From Promethearchaeota archaeon CR_4 (GTDB taxonomy: Archaea > Asgardarchaeota > Lokiarchaeia > Sigyniarchaeales > CR-4), in contig MBAA01000203.1 of assembly GCA_001940655.1 (NCBI GenBank), positions 1,183 through 9,419 on the forward strand: 8,237 bases of DNA, given 5' to 3'. This document shows, piece by piece, positions 5,095 to 8,237 of this stretch (position 1 is its first letter; each line of letters starts with the position of its first letter). Below the pieces are notes generated by a model. That model had not been told where the DNA came from. It made no database searches and saw only the letters and a program-made list of their open reading frames with translations. The position numbers and the translations under genes were made by a program.

Positions 5095-7485
5095 GTGGTT
5101 CTCCAAACCAACCTCCATTCAAGTCCACCTGCATTTTCTGGAATCCTCGCGCAATTAAAACAGGATCTGACAGCAATTGCCAAAGATTTGCCCCAAATGC
5201 CAGGTGAAACCATCGCGCAACTACTCGGTGAAAAAGTACCTTCCAATCCTCGGGAAAGCGAGTCCCTCCTCCAGCGGGTCATCTTAATTCTTTTTACCGC
5301 GAGCCTCCTCTGTGAGAAGAGTGGAATTCCCTTGAGAGGGACGTTAACGGACATTAAAAGAATCATTGAAGTGTTGGGAGCCAAACATCCGCTACCTTTT
5401 TTCGCTTTTGCGCTCCAAGTCCTCACGGAGTGTCATGAGGAAATTAATTTCGAAGTGATCTTGCAGCAATTTGCCCCCCTTGTCACCTCCTTATGTACCA
5501 ACTCCGACTCGATCAAACAGGATCTGCTGGGAAAACTATACCAAGAATTCAATTCACGTCACCTCGCGAAACCCCTTAATATGAATTTCACCCGCTGGGA
5601 GAGCGGCTTTTTACTCGCATGGTGCGCATTGTCTTTACCCAATCCTTCCTGGGAGGTTTATTTGGGGAAATCCCACGCACTCCCTGGTAATTTTACAATC
5701 ATTGACCCCGCGTGCGGTACTGGCAGCCTCCTCTTTTATAGTCTTCATTTTTTCCAGGAACAGATAGATATGACTAACATTGGTGCAAACTTCGTTCGTT
5801 ATATAGGGTTAGATGTCGTCCCGCTTGCAATCCATTTCGCAACCGCTAGTTGGGATTTTCTGACTGGAAATCACGGTGCATCTCTGGGGGACTTTCACGT
5901 TATGCCGCTTGGAGAAGGGCATCTGGGTAGTCTCGACCTTCTCGATAATTCGGTGCAAGTAAAGGAGGTTTGCAATCTGGAACAGAATGCTCAGCTCGTG
6001 GTGATGAACCCGCCTTTTTCTCGGTCGAGCGGGTCAAATACTGCTTTTGGCACGTTATCTGCGACGGAACAGCAATTATTGGCAAGACGACTCAAAATTC
6101 TTCGGAAACAGGCGGTACAGGGAAATATGGGGGCAGCAGGGCAAGCTGCGGATTTTATGCTCCTCGCAGACAAACTCCTGCAACCCGGCGGGCGCCTCGC
6201 CGTGGTACTCCCCATCTCGTGTCTTTTTGGAGCGGCCTGGACTCCCGTGCGCAAGTTATTATCCGAGAATTATTATATCGAGGTAATTTTCACCCACCCC
6301 GAATCCGGGCAGTGCAATTTTAGCGACAAAACTCACTTGTCTGAATGTATGATCATTGCTCGGAAGCACGCATCCACCTCCCCTGATTCTCCAACTCTTG
6401 TTGTTCAAATTCGCCACTGGCCGGAAGAAAAACTTGCTTTGCTGGAAATCATCGATGATGTTATTACCCGATATAATAAACAAGATTGTGGAGAGGTATT
6501 GGAACGAGACAATTTCGCGATTTTTCCGGTCGATTCGGGGAGGTTGAGTCATTTTCAATGGAGTTGGGGCCCCCTCTTTCGTTTTTCCAATCCCCCTCTA
6601 AATACATTCATTTCCTCCATTTTTACTCTGCAAAAATTTCCCCTCTCTTCAACCGGGTTATCTAATTTGCCCCTGCGTGAATTAGCATCACTTGGCACCA
6701 TCGCTCACGACCGCGCGGCGTACCGGGCAATAAAACCCTCCTCTTCTCGCCAAATTCGGGGTAATTATGATCTTCACCCTTTCAGTAATGCACACTCTAT
6801 TCCAATTCCTGAGTCTTTGCCAGCATTTTGGGGCAGGCAAAATGTCGCCCTCACCCGCTGGCTTGTCCATCCAAATGTTTTATTGGTCAAACGCCCAGCT
6901 ACGACCCCCGACCAATTTCAGCGACACTCTGCTAGCCGGGCGCAATGCCTCCTCCCCGAAACCCTTCGCTTCAATACCAGCTCCTTGTTCTCCTTGTATT
7001 GTCCCGAGGGGGTTGTTTCTAACGTGTTCTGGGGGTTCATTCCCCGGAGTGACCTGAAAACAATCGATGGATTCCCCCTTTCCACAACAGAAGTCTCCAA
7101 AATTGTCACTCTGTGGGCCAACACGACATTTGGTCTCTTACAATTCTTAGCAATAGCTGATGAGACTGACGAGAACCTCCTCCACTGGAAGAAGCAAACC
7201 ATCGCCTATACTTTACTTCCCGACCTGGAAACCCTCTCGAGGAATCAGGTTTCCCAAATGTGTGCGTTGTTTGATAGGACTGCTTCCGAGGAATTTAGTG
7301 TAACACTCCAGCAGCGAATAAGAACTCAACAAAACCATCCACTCGACACAGCATTCCTCCAAATCTATATTAATCCAGAAAATTGGGAACGAGATAAAAC
7401 CGAAATTATGGAAACTCTCGAACGATTATACCAAATGGGGCGAAATCTCTTGTATTTTAAAAATTCTGCTTTGGACAATAACTAA
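5095..7485 (+). CDS. N6-adenine DNA methyltransferase (type I/IIG-like), no nuclease domain
   Basis: This 796-residue SAM-dependent enzyme is predicted to methylate the N6 of adenine in a specific DNA sequence. An all-helical N-terminal region spans about 1-160. A divergent motif X, MNFTRWES (163-170), stands where relatives usually carry an aromatic-T-P-like motif. Motif I is DPACGTGS (204-211), the motif II acidic residue is D240 (IGLDVVP), and catalytic motif IV is NPPF (305-308). AADFMLLADKLL (351-362) and GGRLAVVLP (365-373) complete the Rossmann core. Residues from about 500 look like a target-recognition and C-terminal region, including LWANTTFGLLQFLAI (673-687). No PD-(D/E)XK or helicase motif is seen, and no hsdR/hsdS-like neighbour is in the window. 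The start is GTG at 5095; the upstream stop at 5071 leaves no ATG, and GGGA at 5086 is a weak ribosome site. It could be a solitary epigenetic enzyme or one part of a defence system. Confidence 0.93.
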   Translation: MVLQTNLHSSPPAFSGILAQLKQDLTAIAKDLPQMPGETIAQLLGEKVPSNPRESESLLQRVILILFTASLLCEKSGIPLRGTLTDIKRIIEVLGAKHPLPFFAFALQVLTECHEEINFEVILQQFAPLVTSLCTNSDSIKQDLLGKLYQEFNSRHLAKPLNMNFTRWESGFLLAWCALSLPNPSWEVYLGKSHALPGNFTIIDPACGTGSLLFYSLHFFQEQIDMTNIGANFVRYIGLDVVPLAIHFATASWDFLTGNHGASLGDFHVMPLGEGHLGSLDLLDNSVQVKEVCNLEQNAQLVVMNPPFSRSSGSNTAFGTLSATEQQLLARRLKILRKQAVQGNMGAAGQAADFMLLADKLLQPGGRLAVVLPISCLFGAAWTPVRKLLSENYYIEVIFTHPESGQCNFSDKTHLSECMIIARKHASTSPDSPTLVVQIRHWPEEKLALLEIIDDVITRYNKQDCGEVLERDNFAIFPVDSGRLSHFQWSWGPLFRFSNPPLNTFISSIFTLQKFPLSSTGLSNLPLRELASLGTIAHDRAAYRAIKPSSSRQIRGNYDLHPFSNAHSIPIPESLPAFWGRQNVALTRWLVHPNVLLVKRPATTPDQFQRHSASRAQCLLPETLRFNTSSLFSLYCPEGVVSNVFWGFIPRSDLKTIDGFPLSTTEVSKIVTLWANTTFGLLQFLAIADETDENLLHWKKQTIAYTLLPDLETLSRNQVSQMCALFDRTASEEFSVTLQQRIRTQQNHPLDTAFLQIYINPENWERDKTEIMETLERLYQMGRNLLYFKNSALDNN

Positions 7486-7602
7486 TTTCCCGTAAAGTCA
7501 AATTCTCATTTATTTATTGCTGGTGCTTCTGATTTTCAAATAATTTTAATATTGAAGGATATACCCTGGCAAATCTCAATAGGTGAGGGTTTCCGGGAAA
7601 TT
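7484..7602. repeat. 9-bp inverted repeat spanning the convergent gap
   Basis: AATTTCCCG (7484-7492, overlapping the methyltransferase stop codon) and CGGGAAATT (7594-7602) are exact reverse complements about 100 nt apart. A local palindrome, TTTCC-G-GGAAA (7590-7600), overlaps the right arm. It could fold the 3' end of the methyltransferase transcript or be chance. Confidence 0.3.
7530..7553. terminator. AT-rich stretch, possible bidirectional terminator
   Basis: This sits in the 138-bp gap between two convergent genes. The plus strand has ATTTTCAAATAATTTTAAT, and its complement is also T-rich, so it could end transcripts from both sides. There is no strong hairpin next to it. The rest of the gap (7486-7623) contains no convincing gene. 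Confidence 0.3.
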
Positions 7603-7623
7603 CTGTGTTCATTATACCCTTCC

Positions 7624-8237
7624 TTAAAAGGATTGTTCATAAGTAAAATTCTTCTGAGCGTATCTTGGTTTCACGATAAATCCTGCAAAGATGATCAACC
7701 ACGCGAGCATGTCCAGCAGTTCCGAGACTGCTACATACCCGAAAGTGCCCGGCCCGCTGGTCAATAGGAGGGGCCGTATGCTGTTGGTGACGAGATATGT
7801 GAGCCACCCCCCTCCCACGAGCAACCCGTGCACGTTTGGCAACCGCTTGCGGGAGTAGGCGAACAGGAAGGTGACAATGGTGATCGCTGCGACCGGGAGC
7901 AGAATGTAGGGAACGATGGCGGCGAGGTCGGCGTATCGCTGGATTTGCAGGATCAGTACCGCAAACACGCCCACGTGCATTCCCACGATTGCAAGGCGCG
8001 CCCGTTCTCGTTCGGGAATCCAGACGCGCAGGTTGGCGTAGAGGAGCGGGGCGGTCACCACGAGCATAAACAACCACCGGAGGTGCCCGAGAACCATCTC
8101 GGGGCGTCCCACCTCGTACTGGTTGGCCTGCGCTTCCCCGTAGAACATCTGGTAGAGGAACAGGTCGAAAATTTTACTGACAGCGAGGGCCGTGAACGAC
8201 ACGCCTATCAGGTATGGTAAATCGAACCAGTAGTGGC
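7624..8237 (-). CDS. GC-rich multi-pass membrane protein, 5' end cut by window edge
   Basis: The frame is open from the right edge to TAA at 7626-7624, giving 203 complete codons. A GTG at 8202 might be taken as the start, but codons before it read HYWFDLPYLIG and continue naturally into the first membrane segment, so the true start lies outside the window. Six hydrophobic stretches are visible: the edge segment to about 8150, then those around LRWLFMLVVTAPLLYA, LAIVGMHVGVFAVLILQI, IVPYILLPVAAITIVTFLF, HGLLVGGGWLTYLVTN and LDMLAWLIIFAGFIV. A short charged tail follows. No catalytic or binding motif was recognised. Loops with paired Arg/Lys (RERARL, SRKRL) suggest cytoplasmic faces. Local GC is about 60%, clearly above the ABC cluster. 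It converges with the methyltransferase gene. Function is unknown; it may be the membrane part of a larger sensor or an uncharacterised integral protein. Confidence 0.85.
   Translation of the reverse strand, partial: HYWFDLPYLIGVSFTALAVSKIFDLFLYQMFYGEAQANQYEVGRPEMVLGHLRWLFMLVVTAPLLYANLRVWIPERERARLAIVGMHVGVFAVLILQIQRYADLAAIVPYILLPVAAITIVTFLFAYSRKRLPNVHGLLVGGGWLTYLVTNSIRPLLLTSGPGTFGYVAVSELLDMLAWLIIFAGFIVKPRYAQKNFTYEQSF

Noticed and set aside
5094..5426. N-terminal extension of the EamA transporter by 111 codons
   Set aside because: It is wholly antisense to the methyltransferase gene, has no membrane or EamA character, and ATG 5093 has a good ribosome site.
5900..7202. Small frames inside the methyltransferase gene on both strands
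   Set aside because: They are shadows of a frame carrying complete methyltransferase motifs.
7552..7767. TTG-started plus-strand ORF of 71 codons in the convergent gap
   Set aside because: More than half is antisense to the membrane protein; it has no ribosome site and no recognisable composition.
8200..8202. GTG as start of the right-edge membrane protein
   Set aside because: Upstream codons to the edge are open and read as membrane-protein sequence (HYWFDLPYLIG), so the gene continues beyond the window.

Overview
This window reads as archaeal chromosomal DNA, probably from an uncultured, moderately AT-rich mesophile; an Asgard-type archaeon is a guess, not something the sequence proves. 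The archaeal reading rests on TATA-like boxes (TTTAAA, TATTTAAA, TTAAATA) about 25 nt before expected transcript starts, at least one apparently leaderless gene, T-rich stretches instead of hairpin terminators, and frequent GTG/TTG starts. There are seven large genes plus short intergenic regions. No rRNA, tRNA, CRISPR array, transposase or integrase was seen.

Layout. Positions 1-2598 (minus strand) hold an ABC exporter cluster in transcription order: a BcrA/NatA-like ATPase (2598-1570), an overlapping ABC-2 permease (1586-693), and after a T-rich gap a membrane protein cut by the window edge (642-1). Positions 2599-2882 are a non-coding AT-rich gap with two small dyads, a TATAAAAG box and a doubtful 29-codon ORF. 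Next come two unrecognised minus-strand genes, a two-CxxC zinc-ribbon-like protein (3263-2883) and a 150-residue soluble protein (3850-3398). The gap 3851-4106 carries a near-perfect 62-bp tandem duplication. Positions 4107-5093 encode a drug/metabolite (EamA) exporter on the minus strand. Head to head with it, starting 1 bp away, is the only plus-strand gene, a 796-residue N6-adenine DNA methyltransferase (5095-7485). A short convergent gap (7486-7623) separates it from a GC-rich multi-pass membrane protein that runs off the right edge (8237-7624).

How the genes fit together. The first three genes plausibly form one ABC export system. The methyltransferase has complete catalytic motifs but no restriction nuclease, specificity subunit or recognisable defence partner in view, so it looks like a solitary or nuclease-less type IIG-like enzyme. 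Its start region, with a perfect 7-bp inverted repeat abutting a symmetrical TTTAAA box inside the 5' end of the divergent transporter gene, is the most interesting regulatory arrangement here. I do not see a clear multi-gene novel system. The best leads are that divergent promoter, the methyltransferase's variant motif X, and the two unknown small genes.
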